DNA of 64,000 nucleotides from Erpobdella octoculata (taxonomy: Eukaryota > Annelida > Clitellata > Hirudinida > Erpobdellidae): assembly GCA_963978895.1 (NCBI GenBank), contig OZ022242.1, positions 5,688,591 to 5,752,590 on the forward strand, given 5' to 3'. This document shows, in pieces, positions 1 to 31,762 of the stretch. Position 1 is the first letter of the stretch. The number at the start of each line of letters is the position of its first letter. The position numbers and the translations under genes were made by a program. The notes under the pieces are model-generated. The model was not told where the DNA came from. It ran no database searches and saw nothing but the letters and a program-made list of their open reading frames with translations.

Positions 1-145
1 AAGGGTCAAGAACACCTGAGAAATCAGGCTTGCCTAATAGCACGCAATGTTCCAATCCGCAAAGACGTTATCTATCCGACCCCACAGCCTCAATGGCTGC
101 AAATAAATCAATTTCAACAAAGGCAACACGGAAAGATGATTCATC

Positions 146-236
146 ACTAAGTTTCAGATCGATTGGATGACGGGAAATGGGTTTGTGTTCAATCGGACAG
201 ACAAACAGAGGATATGTGTTAATATAAAGGATTTAA
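146..236 (+). repeat. Dispersed repeat fragment (family also at 59872)
   Basis: This segment contains a run reading 'gtttcagatcgattggatga' followed by a stretch about a cited nucleotide change, 'gacagacaaacag', and 'aatataaagga'. The same order of blocks, with small differences, recurs at 59872-59957. It looks like the terminal part of a transposable-element family, but no element ends are visible. Confidence 0.5.
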
Positions 237-807
237 AAACATAGACGTTCCAGCAAGTTTCATATCGGAAAAAATATTTAGCAGGTATTTTAAATAGTGG
301 TAAAAAAAACTATTTCGCGCTTGGTATTGCAAAATCGCTTGCAGTTGCGTACATTTGGAAAATCACCAAATCCAGAAAACTTGATTTTGTATTTTATCTT
401 AAATAAACAGTTTTAATCTTATTTGTTGTATATTTTTTTATAAATAGAAAAAAAATAAAATAAGTGATTTAAGTTTCAAAATAATTTTAACCTTATTTAC
501 TGCAGACTATAGCACCATCTTGAAAAAAAAAATCGTAAGTTAACTGCTATGTAAATCTGTAAATGTATTGGTATGCGGTAAAGTCAAACACAACAAGTAA
601 AGATAAGAAATAAATTTAAAAAATGCTTTTATTTGCCTCTTTGTCTGAGTCAACGAACTAAAACTTTTTGAATCTAAAACAACCGTTACGCTCAATCTGG
701 TTAATTATTTTGGACCTCTGGCGACTTATAAATAAACATCCGTACTGTTTAACTATTTTGGACCTCTGGCGACTTATACATAAACAACTTATTACAGTCG
801 CTAGATG

Positions 808-945
808 GCAGGAATTAATTTGATTTGAATAATTTTAATTGATTTAAGGCCTAATTCATGTAGGAAACATTCAATTCATGTATTGTCATCCAGAATAAAG
901 CTTTCCTAAAAGTTTTAGAGCTCTAGGTGGTCGAAAAGAGGGTGA
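808..945 (+). repeat. Dispersed repeat, inverted relative to 9230-9350
   Basis: The segment with 'aggcctaattcatgt', 'tgtattgtcatccagaataa' and 'ttttagagctctaggtggtc' is the reverse complement, with a few differences, of about 9230-9350. That second copy lies inside a minus-strand Helitron remnant, so this copy is probably a fragment of the same non-autonomous family. Confidence 0.6.
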
Positions 946-1267
946 ATTTTTGTCTCCAACATTTGATTACCACAGACAAACAAACAAACAAACTAAGAAA
1001 CAGAGAGACGAGTGAAGTTAAATAAAAGCATTTAAAAAGTTTAATACTCATAAATTATTTTGAACAAAAGGGATAATTACAAACAGCTTTGTTCGAATTT
1101 AAAATACTATTTTGCATTTCTTGCAGGCACGTCAATGACGTCAACTATATATTTTTTTGTTAATCTCTATTTCTCTTCAAGCAGTCAAACCGCTGTTATC
1201 TATCGTTTGTGGGTTCATCCATGTCAACCAGAAGCCGACTCTTTTTCAGGCGCTAACCCGCAACATT

Positions 1268-1350
1268 ACGGGCGCTGGTGACCTTGGTAGGATTCGAACG
1301 GCCGACCTTCAGGTCTACAAGCGAATGCCTTAAAGGCTAAGACAGGCTTA
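1268..1350 (-). repeat. Possible tRNA-derived SINE fragment
   Basis: On the minus strand a B-box-like sequence (GTTCGAATCC) follows, at tRNA-like spacing, a degenerate A-box-like region containing 'TAGCCTTTAAGGCATTCGCT'. There is no acceptor-stem pairing that I can see, so this is more likely a tRNA-derived SINE remnant than a functional tRNA gene. Confidence 0.35.
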
Positions 1351-2228
1351 CAGCTATATTACCAGCAGTTGCAGAAAAATGAAACTTTTCGGTAGAACAA
1401 ACCCGAATGGAGAGGAGTATAATTATGAAATCACATAAATTCACATAGTTTATTTTACAACTGGATAAAAAGTTATGTTTGAATCATTACTAATTATTAT
1501 TTTATGACTGCAGAAAATTGATTTTTTGCTTCTCAATTTTTCCATGATGGAGCAACGTTGCTCATACTGTCTTGCTATTAGATTAATTGAGGGCGTTTTT
1601 ATAAATCAAAATTGTATCATAAAACAATTAAAGAACCGAAAAAAATTCTCCAAACTTTGATCAGGATGTGATTTTGATAAATCTATATGGGTTGAACAGA
1701 ACAGAATTTAGGAGGCGCCATATATATCTATGAGAGGCGCGTGTCTATAAACGTGTTTTTAATAACATTTTTATATTCTACTTTTAGTCTATAATTCAAT
1801 CATGAAGGAACCGACCATTTATTATGTCAACGAAATAGGGGAGGGAGGAGGTTTGAAGAAGTTTGACAATTGTTGACATGGGGGAGGGGGAGTTCAAGAT
1901 AAATTGACGTCAACAATTTATTTTTTACAAGAGTTAATAAATCAAAAAATAGAAAAGTAATAAATGCATTTTTGCCAGTCAGTCAATTAGAATCTACCTA
2001 CCCCAAGGATATCTTGATATAACAATCAAGATATATCATGATATCCTTGCCTACCCCCAGAAACATTCAAAATACAGTACAGTTTACGATAATTGTAAAC
2101 TGTGTCGTATTTTGATTTCTAATTAAAACTTAACAGTAAATTAAATAAATAAAACTGATCGACCTAAAATTGTAAAGTAAAACCGTAAGATCCCACACGT
2201 TTAAACTATTGTATTCGGTCTTTGAAGT

Positions 2229-2625
2229 TTGACAACGTGCTACCTCGATCGGCAAAGGCAATCAAAATTCCTCCATATGATCTGTATGTACTGTCCTTCC
2301 ATTCAATTGTCGTTGTTTGAACGGACCTGCAAAATTTGTTACCTCTATGTTGCTTCACAAGTCATGTTGAAGAAGCATGTTCAACAGCACCGACAATGCG
2401 AATGCGATCTTGGGGCTCGGGCTAGGCAATTACCACATGCTCCTCAACCGCAAAGAATTCGACCAAATCAAGTGGCTGCCAAAAGACAGAGACCTGATGA
2501 CAATTATTGCGCATGGAGAAATTTTAAGCGCAGAATGGTTAGATGAAGATGATGTTGGCTTGTCGTGTGTATCGATTCCACAAGAAATTGATGAAATCAA
2601 CCACTATGCCCATTATAACAATTGA
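2229..2625 (+). pseudogene. Possible C2H2 zinc-finger coding fragment
   Basis: The frame starting at 2229 contains one C-x2-C-x12-H-x3-H finger (CKICYLYVASQVMLKKHVQQ then H), followed by a basic stretch and a stop at 2546. An overlapping frame opens at 2377 and continues to 2625 with an acidic tail (AEWLDEDDVG). The two together look like one coding fragment broken by a frameshift. It may be an isolated exon, a degraded retrocopy or a transposon-encoded protein; no flanking exons were found. Confidence 0.3.
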
Positions 2626-4309
2626 GGAACATTTGAATTCCCCATGGGAAGATGTTAGAAGCTAGAATAAAAATTCTCAATTTGTTCTTGAAGTTCAAGT
2701 GTTGATAGTCAATTTGAAATCAGTTACGCAAAACTAAAAAACTGTATTAAAAAGTTATTTGTAGAACTTCTAATATCTACATGCGTACAATTCTATTTTT
2801 AGCATAAAAGCCAGCAGTATAAGATATTGTTAGTTATTTTGTTGTTGTTTTTTTTTTGGGGGGGGGGTTAATATTTGTTTGACATAATTTTGTTAGGGGG
2901 TTGACTGAAAGTAAAATTTTATTACAAGATAACTTGATACCTAAATAATGAAGGCATACACTCAAAGAACACAGTTCGAAATAACTAACAACTAGGCTAT
3001 AACACGACATTAACGGAACTAAAAAACAGCATAGGATTGTTAATTGAAAGTTGCACATTCAGACATTATAAACTCGATCGCTTATATAATTCTTAATTAC
3101 AATTAATTAAATAAAGAATATTTTACTTGAGATAAATTTTATTTAATACAATATCATCTAAAATTCTAAAAAAAGTCGCTGTGCAAAATACCCCGATAAT
3201 TGGACAACAGTTTAAGGTATTGTATTGTTAATGTTTAAAAAAATTTAGACGCAAAAAGAACATTTTAAGAAGAAATTAAACTTCAAATAAATCCGAATGA
3301 TTAAAATGAAAAAGTTGACAATAAAAAAAGGTTATTCGACTGTGACAGAGAATGTAAAGAAAACTACCAATCTTAACTTATTTATCTTGTAAATTATTTC
3401 CTCGTTTCTTTTCTAAGATTATCTTTAGAAATCAAGTCAAGTTCCAGCCTCAAGCGATTGAAATGTTCACACCGTCAGATACGCCAGTAGTTAACCCGTG
3501 TCGTAGCGGGTCAGACAAATACCTTCGCGCCGAAGTTCTCCTCCGCGATTTTTACGAAGTTTTTAAATTAAAAGCTTTTTGTTGAAATTGCGATTGATTA
3601 TTTAGAGCGTTTTCTGCTCAAATGAATATGCATTAGGAGCGAATGCTGTTGTGTCACTTGTTTAGGAGCAGCATGTCTCGAAACACACGCATTGCAGTGA
3701 CAGCAACAGCGACCTTGTTTCAAAGACGTAATCATCCAGCTCCAGTGCTCGGCAGTCGTTTCCGTCGATAGCCACATTTGTATAAATAATGCGACGAGGC
3801 TGTGGCTTCAATGGTGGAACAATCTCACTCGAAAATTGTATGGCAAGTATTCTCATACAATTTCCAGAAAACTATGTGCACTATAGGAGGAGAGATGTGG
3901 CCACCATCTCATCATATGCAGCTCGATTGCACGCGTACGACGGGCCCATGCAGCCAATGCTCTGCCATAATATATACCGTGCAGGGCGTGTATGGTTGCT
4001 GTTACGTTAAAGCTGTGTAGCATGCGAAAAATAAACAGATTGTCTATGAGTATTGAAAAAGTATATATTCGTATGCTGTCCAGTAGACCGGTGTGTGTGT
4101 GTGTGCGTGCGTGCTGGTGGGAATGAATTTCGGTCGTTTGTCGTGAACTACTGATCGCCCTCTCCATGACGAGGTTTTGGACACCATTTTCAGATCTTGC
4201 GTCTAAAAATGGCTCGTTTCGGTCGAAATCAAACTTGATTAGAGCGTCATTTCCTTCAATCGGATGCTAAATTGTATCAGTTCGTTCGGAAAGCGCTTAC
4301 CTTCTTAAC

Positions 4310-22199
<17,890 letters not shown>

Positions 22200-22326
22200 T
22201 ACCGTATTTTAGCGCATAAAACGCGCGCCGCTGTATACCGCGCAGAAATTAAATTTTGCGTGAAAGAATTAACACAGCGCGCATGGGCCTATACATATAT
22301 ATAGAATAGATATATATATATATATA

Positions 22327-22515
22327 TCTTATATATAAAAATGAAATGTTTGTTTGTTTGTTCGGACATCAAATGTAAACGGCCGAACAGATTTAATTGA
22401 AATTTGGCACACTTATGTATCTTATTTAAGCGGTGGTTCCTGTAAAATTTTAAATAAATTGGTTTCTCCGTTGATGTTTTATGGACAAAAAACGTTTTGG
22501 TCAGCGGTAGTAAGT

Positions 22516-22516
<1 letters not shown>
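22327..22516 (+). mobile_element. Truncated Helitron 5' end
   Basis: Starts A|TCTTATATATAAAAATGAAA and matches 22668-22857 almost base for base up to 'ggtcagcggtagtaagtt', where it runs into a (TA)n tract at 22518-22614. It is a second copy of the same 5' end, truncated or interrupted by the microsatellite. Confidence 0.75.
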
Positions 22517-22566
<50 letters not shown>

Positions 22567-22571
22567 GTATA

Positions 22572-22616
<45 letters not shown>

Positions 22617-22667
22617 TTTTCCTATTGACTGAGTTCATGATTTATATTTTTCATTTTAACAATTCTA

Positions 22668-24759
22668 TCTTATATATAAAAACGAAATGTTTGTTTGTTT
22701 GTTCGGACATAAAATGTAAACGGCCAAACAGATTTAATTGAAATTTGGCACACTTATGTATCTTATTCAAGCGGTAGTTTCTGTAAAATTTTAAATAAAT
22801 TGGTTTCTCCGTTGATGTTTTATGGACAAAAAACTTTTTGGTCAGCGGTAGTAAGTTGGAGTAAATTTTTTTTCTACAAAATAAAATAAAATTAATTTAT
22901 AGTTAAATTATACAAAATATTTTTAATTTTTTATCTTAAGTTTTAAAGGTTTCAAATATAAATATTAAATTAAATAAATATTTGTGTTGTTTAGTGCCGC
23001 CCATAGATATTTATGGTGCCGCCTGATACCTTTGTTTTGATTTCATAGAGCTCATTGAGGCTCATTCTCTTCCGAACCTCCGATACGACAGCTCTGCTAT
23101 CGGTAAACTTTATATTTGATTTTAGCAACTTATTTTTTAAATCTAGATAACTTTGGATTTCAGGACTAATCAATAAATTGCAGGTGGAATTTCTTCTATT
23201 TAGAGATATTTTGTGCTTCACAAAAAGAGTTCCAGACTTAACAAATTAAAATTAAATCAAATTAGAAATTCATTGTTCATATCTCCCATTTAAAAGTAAG
23301 TGGCAAAGCTTTGGTAATTTGTTTTTAGTTTTTAAAATTATGATTTACTGTGTATCTTTCAATTTGTTTCGTTTGTTGCATTGCACGTGTTTAATTATGT
23401 TATATTATTATTAATTATTATAAGATTATCATTATGCTCTAACATTTTGTGTTTTACACAAAGGAGTTGCAGATTGGAAAAATAAATTTAAATTCATTGT
23501 TCATATTTATCGTTCAAGGCTTCTGACTTCAATTGTTCCTCATCTAATATTGTTGAGCGACGAGCTTGCTATCAGCCTATCGGTAAATGAGAAATTTTTT
23601 TGGGCAGGTAAGTTTTTTTTATGTGATGGCATTACAACCATTATTATTCACGAGTAGTTATGACTATAAGATTATGAATTAATTTATCGGTCTTATTTTA
23701 TTTTTTACTTTTCAGAGGAAATTAGAAAATTACATTTTAAAGAAAATCTTACATGCAACACCAATTTATTGTAAAAGTTTCACTGATATATGAGGTGCAT
23801 GAAATTTGAAAGAAATGAAAGCAAGTGCAGTATTTTTGTGTTTCAACAAAATCATGAACAAAGTTCTCAAGCCAGCCTATCAATCTGCTGCTGTTTTGTT
23901 CAATTTATAATTGCATCATTTGCTAAATAAAAGTGGTACTCTTCGATTGTTCCAAATTGATGATCTCAGAAAACTCTCGGAAAATTCATTAAGTTAATGC
24001 TTTGAAGGTTTTTAATATTATTATTACTTCATGTTTTATTTCAATCTGTGTTTTATATCACATTTTTCAAAGCCACGGGTCAACATTTATTAACATGCCA
24101 CATGTAGCGTTATATGCTTTCTGTAGACATGACACTTAAAAACTAAGACTAGCGATTTTACGAAAAGCAGCTGTTGAACAGTGTGTGATAAATCTATTGT
24201 AAGCATTTATAATCTTACAAGTATTTAAAATAAATATAACCTGTTGAGATATATGAGCGGATTTTAACATTATTGCAGCCGTTTACTAATAAATTCTTTT
24301 TTTTTCAGCTTCAGTCAATCATAATAAGCCTTTGCAGAAGATCACACTTGCAGAGTGGAACCAATACATTAAAGAACACTAATTAAAATTGAAGAAGTTC
24401 AGACGTAACTAAACGAGCAAACCAAACAACAAAGTGTTAACGAGAGAACAGATCAATTTTGATGACTGTGCACAGCATTCCGCTACAGCCCATCTAAGCC
24501 ACATTGGGAAGGCTCTAAAATTTAATGGAGGAACAGAAGAGCGAAAAGAAGAGCAAGCTGGAGCGGTAAAGCGTAAAAGCAACCGGGATCGGGAAAAGTA
24601 AAAGAGACCGGGGCCGGAAAAGCGACCGTGAGCAGAAATGCGACCAGGAGTGAGAAAGCGACATGGAACGGGAAAGCAAGCGGTTAAGGAAACGGGAGCC
24701 AGAGAGAAAACGATAAAAAGCCTTTAAAATCCCCGGGCAACGCCGGGTAACCCAGCTAG
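22668..24759 (+). mobile_element. Non-autonomous Helitron, 2.1 kb
   Basis: The 5' end is A|TCTTATATATAAAAACGAAA. The 3' end is CTAG|T at 24756-24760, preceded by a perfect-looking hairpin (CCCGG-GCAACG-CCGGG region, 24731-24748). The last 200 bases carry degenerate copies of an 'agcgaccgggaacgggaa'-like repeat shared with the Helitron at 26764. I see no RepHel reading frame, so it depends on an autonomous partner. A 76-codon minus frame at 22991-23221 is unrecognised. Confidence 0.8.
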
Positions 24760-26039
24760 TATATATATAGAATCTATTCTATATATATGTGCCTATACTC
24801 TATACCGCGCACTCAGCCCGTACCTTAGCAGTATACGTATGCAATATATTTTATATTTCAGATTGCCGACAATACCTGATGAAAGGCAACGATTTTTAAT
24901 CTATATATTTGATCTTATTAATAAATTTGTGTACTAATATTATTTTGTATTTTTACAATCTAGCCAAAGGGCGTGTACACGGGTCTCGTTAAAAGCCCGC
25001 GCTTTTAACGCGTATCCTTGTGTAACCAAAGAGTATATAAACGCATGAATTATCGAGATATAAACAAAACCGTAACATCGCCGCTCGCTGGGACCGATAG
25101 AATCGCTGATCAAAAAACGTCGTTATGACTGCAATGTAAACATGTAATGTAACTTGATGATGATGTAACTTGACGTAACAAAAAATCTATAACTATTGTT
25201 TGATATGTGTGTAATTATTTTATTATACAATGCATACCCCATTGATGTATGCATATGTCATATACTATATCATGATATATAGTATATATCAATGGCGTAC
25301 TTCGTAAAACTCGCACAGGGCGTTAGCCGATTGTAAATTCGTACCAGGGTAGGCCGGGCCCTCCCCATCTCCCTAAAAAGTATAAAAAAATTTAAACTTT
25401 TTTTAATTAGCTTGCAACTTCATCAGGTCCGCAACCAGACTCATGCTTTGGGGGGGGCGAGCTATCGCTAAAGGGGGAAAATGATTTTAAAATCATAAAT
25501 AATACATTTTTTTTAAAACAAAATTTTTCTTGCGCCCTAAAAAGTATAAAATAATATTCCTATGAGCCTGACAGATTTTTTTTATAATAGTTGATAGTCC
25601 TTTACACCAGGTGTTTTAAGACTGAAATGTCTGTATGTAGGAAGCAACTAAGTACTTCCTGTCGTGGATCTCAAATTATGATCTTTTTTACTTTTCCCTC
25701 CTCCTTTCTCCAGGCTTGGGACTGGCTCGCAATTAGCGAGGCGGAGTTGAGCCTGACAGAATTTCTGAATAACTTAACTTGGTCACATTATGATAAACTA
25801 ACTCCACAGCATGATTGAAAAAGAGGTGTCTTGTGTTGATATTGTTTCAGAGCGAAAAAATACAGGAAGAAAGTGAAAGAACAAAAAGAAAAAGGAAGAA
25901 ATAAGAGCAAATAAAAAGTTTAATTTTGATTCTTTTTGTCTGGTTTAAACTAAACTAAAAAAGAAATTGAGCCCCATACGAAATTCCGCGAAATTCTTGG
26001 TTCCGCCGCTGATTCGCACATAACGCTAAAATACCGTAG

Positions 26040-26762
26040 TAGTATATTAGCATAAAATAAAACTTTGACCGTGCTAAACCTTGCTGTCATTTTCTATATG
26101 TTTCCTGGTTTGCTAGAGCTAGAATCCGAATTCATAGTGCCCCCATCAACTTTTTGTTTATTCTAAAATAGTTCTCTCTACACCACGTGATTGTCATCGG
26201 GTTCAGAGCTACATTAAACGTTTCAAGGTTGTAACCACTGCATGCGCTTGTAGGGTCCAGAGATAAACACTACACTTGGCGTATTCGGACTCGATTCCAT
26301 TCACGAATAAATGAGAGTGCAAACTTACAGACATGAAACAAAAAAATATTAAAAAAAAACCGCCATCTTTGAACGCCCATAAATCCATATCCGGAATATA
26401 AATTCGAAAAATTCTTTCCCCATCAAATGGTCCCATTTTGCCTGATGGGGTGGCTGTAGCGTGGGTAAAAAAATAGTGCCGAATCCGGGTCATTTTCGAG
26501 TGCTCATAACTCCGGAACAGGAAATCACGTGACCCTGCGATTCAAACTCGAGTTAGGGCACATCATGGACGTCTATATAATAGTATCTGGACAATCAGCC
26601 AAAAATAGCCTTGTATCCAGCTGGTCCCATGACTGCGCAATGCTTCATATACGCATTTTAAGTTTGATTTATAGCTAAATTATGTGGAGTGAAAAACACA
26701 ACGCTGTATTGAGATAAAACAAATATATTTTATTTAACCAAAATCCATAAAAATTATAAATC
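26040..26762. other. Unassigned intergenic DNA
   Basis: No gene or clear element edge is visible. The sequence is moderately GC-rich for this window around 26380-26560, and contains a minus-strand frame (26209-26493) without family resemblance. It may be an eroded transposon. Confidence 0.3.
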
Positions 26763-26763
26763 A

Positions 26764-28101
<1,338 letters not shown>

Positions 28102-28973
28102 TAAAAAATAAAGATAACGCAAATGTAAGAATTTGAAATTATAACAATTTTAGTTATTGGTAGTAAAGTCAAAGTTATTAGAAAGTTTTCAATATTTTAA
28201 CATTGTGATAATTAATACAGTAACAATCGTAAGTTATCAGCTCTGAGTTAAGATTAAAGGCGTGCAATCAATTATTTTGCAAAAAAGCACTGTGTGACTC
28301 GATGACGACAGAAATATTTTTGCAGTTCTGCTAATGCCTTTTGTAACATATGTTGATATGTCTATGTTTATTATTATCAGTGTATTTCTTATCTTTGGTT
28401 GTACAGCTGATTAGCATGGCTGTGGTAATAAAGATCATTCAATACACAGTCTGGTCTCGTGTCAAGTACTCATTCCTGTTCTGATTGTTTTCTTAACGTT
28501 TTGTATTTAGTCTTTTGTTTAGAAATAAATAAAAAAAACATTACACCTTTATTTCTTCAAAAACTTTCCGGCAATATACGCATAAAATGAAAGCGTACTC
28601 TGATGGTCGTGTCAGGCTTCCGCGGCTTATAAAGTCAAAAAATGTTGAAGCAATGTAATGGCTACTACCATCGAATTGCAACGGTTACAGGGGCTCAGGA
28701 TTGACAAGGAATTCTCAACAAGACTTGCATTTTGTTAAATTAATGACTGATTTTGCAAAATAACCACTGACATAAAATATGATATTTAAGTAATTTGATG
28801 TTGGTTGTGTGGTGTTTGGCAATGACTTAGCAATTGAATCAGCAAGGTCATAGAGAGATGATTGAGCCTGTTTAACATTAGATCTTTTCCGACATTGTCT
28901 ATGTCAGCCATAGTCAATCCAGAAAACATAGCTCAAATCTTCCTGCTGCTGTCAAGGACCTGCTTTACAGAAA
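28102..28973. other. Intergenic DNA without recognised features
   Basis: AT-rich sequence between the Helitron cluster and the transposase fragment. I see no open frames with family resemblance and no clear repeat ends. Confidence 0.4.
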
Positions 28974-29600
28974 TTAAATAGCAAGCACCAAATTAGTGCT
29001 GGTCGATGGAATAGTAACCCAACTCGATTCTCTTAAAGTGTTATAAGCAGCAGGACTTTCTGCATGAATCGTATATGACATGATTGTGAGCACAGGCGAG
29101 TAATGATGATGAAACTTGCTTTTGGTCAGCAGTTTGGCTTGTTCTAAAACAAATTCAAGTTTGCATTGTTTGTCACTTTTTGGACTGTATTCTGTTAGGA
29201 TGTTTAGTCTTTCTTTTAAAATGCTAACAGCCATTTTTGTGAATGACTGCCTGGTTATCGTTTTCGAATTTTCTGACCAAGTCTTCATTTGAGCTGCCAA
29301 ATTAATAAGCTGAGACGTTGTCGTAATTAATCCGTTGGTTAACAAATCTTTGAATGTGTCGGCTGGAACAGGTACATCATCCACACCGACAACCGTTGAC
29401 AGATCTTCTGCCACCGAGATGCAAACAGCCACTTTAACTTTACCAGCTTCTACTTTTAAACCATAAATTAACAAAATGCCATCAATTGTGGTAATAGTGA
29501 AGTTTGTTGGCAGAGTCGTTTCGTTCTTCAGCCGTTCTGCCAAAACCTTTGGTGTTTGATTTGCTAAACAATCACTTGAAAAAAAATTTCTCCATCTCAA
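28974..29600 (-). pseudogene. P-element/THAP-type transposase fragment
   Basis: A 208-codon frame. Its second half (a Leu/Lys-rich stretch, then YSPVLTIMSYTIHAESPAAY, then an S-x-x-T-I-P-S segment) resembles the region of THAP9/P-element-like transposases that precedes the catalytic domain ('ysp...SPxAYxxLR...LPs'). The first half has a conserved-looking GVDDVPVP motif of unclear assignment. There is no THAP zinc finger or RNase-H-like catalytic core next to it, so this is a truncated remnant. The start chosen is merely the first Met of the open frame. Confidence 0.5.
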
Positions 29601-30404
29601 TATTTATTTTTATTTCGTACTCGTGGCGACTTGAAACTGTAGCACAAACAGTAGATCTTGACGGTACTCTCCGAGTTGAGCAGTATTTTGGAGCACCGGG
29701 AAAAATACCTTTTTTCAGTCAAAGTTGAAAAAGCTGTCCGGACTCTAATTTTAGTTTTTACAACGTTTTTATTAGGTCACAAAGTTGTTTGTGTGTTTGT
29801 TTGTCTGATTTCTTTCGGCATGTACTTACAGTTATGATTTTTGGATATGTCATAGATTAATGTTGATAGAATATAAATATCAATTCTGAGAATTTACGTC
29901 CTTTATAGAAACCTTTTCCTGAATAAGGACTATGTTGTTTCCAAATTTCAAAGCAATTGGTCTAAAAATTTCGGAGATCATTATTTCATTGGCGTAGGTA
30001 TAACAAATGAGCGGTTACATTTTATTTATATAGGTGACAGTTCGAAAAACATTAATAAGTTAAAACAAAAAAGTTTTTTGAAAGGACAAAGTGAGGGCGC
30101 GCGACGTTGGTTTCCCATAAACAGGGGCGCAACCAGCAAAAAATGCTGGGGGGACAAGTACAAAAAAGAAAAAATAGCCCGCCGCAGGCGAAACATTTTT
30201 TGACTATCTTTAGTCTGGAGCCTTTTCCTTGGTATCTTTAATAATTTATTAATGAACTGTAAACTGAAGAAAGTCAAACTCAGTCTCAAACCAGTTAAAG
30301 CAATTGCCAAAAAATTAGTTTATGAATAAATCTAGGACCTCCCAGTTTTAAAAAGGAAAGAAAGACCGCCAGACGAAAAATTTATTGACTATCTTCAGTC
30401 TGCA
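29601..30404. repeat. Transposon-derived DNA flanking a hAT-type insertion
   Basis: From about 30121 the sequence begins CAGGGGCGCAACCAG, typical of one class of hAT terminal repeats, but no matching opposite end was found. Segments at 30178-30330 recur in similar order at 31770-31890 (the 'gccgcaggcgaaa' and 'gttaaagcaattg' blocks). The hAT-type element at 30405 has therefore landed in an older internally repeated element. Confidence 0.45.
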
Positions 30405-31754
30405 CAGGGACGTAAATTCAGCATTTTCCAGGGGGGGGCAAAAATTTCCCGCCATTTTACCCGGTGTTGTCCGGGTTTTTTTGTGCTTAGATTTGTCTCG
30501 TTTTTGCCAATGAAATGTCAAAGAAATAACAGATTTTTTTTGTAATTTTTCAAAATTTTCTCATCAATGAAGTTACCTGCATGCCAAATGTTGTTAAAAT
30601 TGCTCCTGCGTCATGGATGTGATAAACGAATGCTCTCACACACATTACCTTTTACATTTATATAAATACGTAGGTACAAGCAGAGAGGGATGTGGAAATG
30701 CATCCCCCATCAGAGTATCAATTGAAATTTTTTGGGTATAATACCTTGTTTTTGGAAAACGACCGCAGCTTTTTCGGAGGAAAAATTGGAAGTCTTTGAA
30801 AGATTTTTTGAAAAATACTTACGACTACCCCTTACCGGTTATCAGCTTTTTGGAAGAGAATATAAAAAAAATTCTGAAGTGAATCCCCTACCAGAAAATT
30901 CTGGATTTGCCACGTGCCACTGGGTATAAGGGGGATGAATGATTTAATAATATTGCATAAAACAAGTAAAGGAGAAACGAGTTTTTCAACACAAACTTTG
31001 ATTTGAAATACATTCAATTTAGAAATGCAAAAGATGTTCAAAGTTTTTTTTAAAAATTAACTCATGTATTTTCATCAAATATAAAGCTATGCTGAAAGTT
31101 TCAACTTCCTAGCTAGTCAAAATGCTGGTTAAATTTCACTTGCAAGATTTGCGTACAGAGAGACACACACACACAAACAAACAGAGATTGTAACCTAAAT
31201 AAAAGTTTGTAAAAAAGATGTCCAAAATGGGGTGGGTATAATTTTGTTTTATTTTTGTGTAATAAATAATAACTTTGATGTAGACAACTGTGAGGGAATC
31301 AACATTGTATCAATACCACTAATATGGTAAAGTTCCACGAGTTCGCTGATTGTATTTTGGCACAGAAAACAGCTAATCTTTGGACCAACACTGATACACA
31401 AATTATTACTCTGCAGTTATTGGTAAATCTAGCATCGAGCTAAGATATGAAATTGTCTACACACGCAAAAAGAATTCCAATATGCATTGAATCATCACGA
31501 GGTTAATTAAAGTTAAAATTAACATATTATATAGTAAAATCTAAGTAAAAAAAATTTTTAATTTTGGAAATCATGGGGGGGCGAATTGTCTATACACGCC
31601 GGAAGGATTCCAATACGCATTGCATCATCATTAGGTTAAGTAAAGTTAAAATTAAATAAATATATAGTAAACTCTAGGTAAAAAAAAAATTCAAATTTTG
31701 AAAATCAGGGGGGGGCAAATGCCCCCCCCTGCCCCCCCCCAATTTACGTCCCTG
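30405..31754 (-). mobile_element. hAT-type MITE copy 1
   Basis: Both ends carry the inverted terminus CAGGGACGTAAATT. The flanks 30397-30404 and 31755-31762 are both AGTCTGCA, a perfect 8-bp target-site duplication as made by hAT transposases. The element is 1,350 bp, has G-tracts and C-tracts next to both ends, and no transposase frame. It is in the opposite orientation to the copies at 43780 and 46255, and appears more diverged from them than they are from each other. A diverged Helitron lies inside, near its left end. Confidence 0.9.
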
Positions 31755-31762
31755 AGTCTGCA

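Larger units (their letters stand above)
1..4300. other. Intergenic region upstream of DGK gene, repeat-derived
   Basis: I see no convincing complete gene here. The stretch holds dispersed-repeat fragments listed separately (about 146-236, 808-945 and 1268-1350), a pair of near-identical direct copies at about 705-735 and 748-778, and one possible zinc-finger fragment at 2229-2625. Bases from about 3480 are less AT-rich and probably include the 5' untranslated and promoter region of the DGK gene, but no promoter element can be assigned with confidence. Confidence 0.5.
22200..26035. mobile_element. Candidate TIR DNA element hosting Helitrons
   Basis: The left edge reads 'accgtattttagcgcataaa' (22201-22220), and its inverted partner 'cgctaaaataccgt' lies at about 26022-26037. 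Further in, GC-rich 'gcgcgc' blocks on both sides suggest extended terminal inverted repeats. The inside is occupied by Helitron copies (22327-24759) and by unassigned sequence at 25300-25990. That unassigned part ends with 'ggttccgccgctg', the reverse complement of a CAGCGGCGGAACC hAT-like end. No transposase was seen, and the superfamily is unknown. Confidence 0.4.

Noticed and set aside
25591..25818. 75-codon frame near 25.7 kb
   Set aside because: No recognisable domain, next to unassigned transposon debris; length is within chance expectation.
25300..25990. Complete hAT element with CAGGG... and ...GCCGCTG ends
   Set aside because: The ends look hAT-like, but I could not find a matching 8-bp duplication or matching inverted ends.
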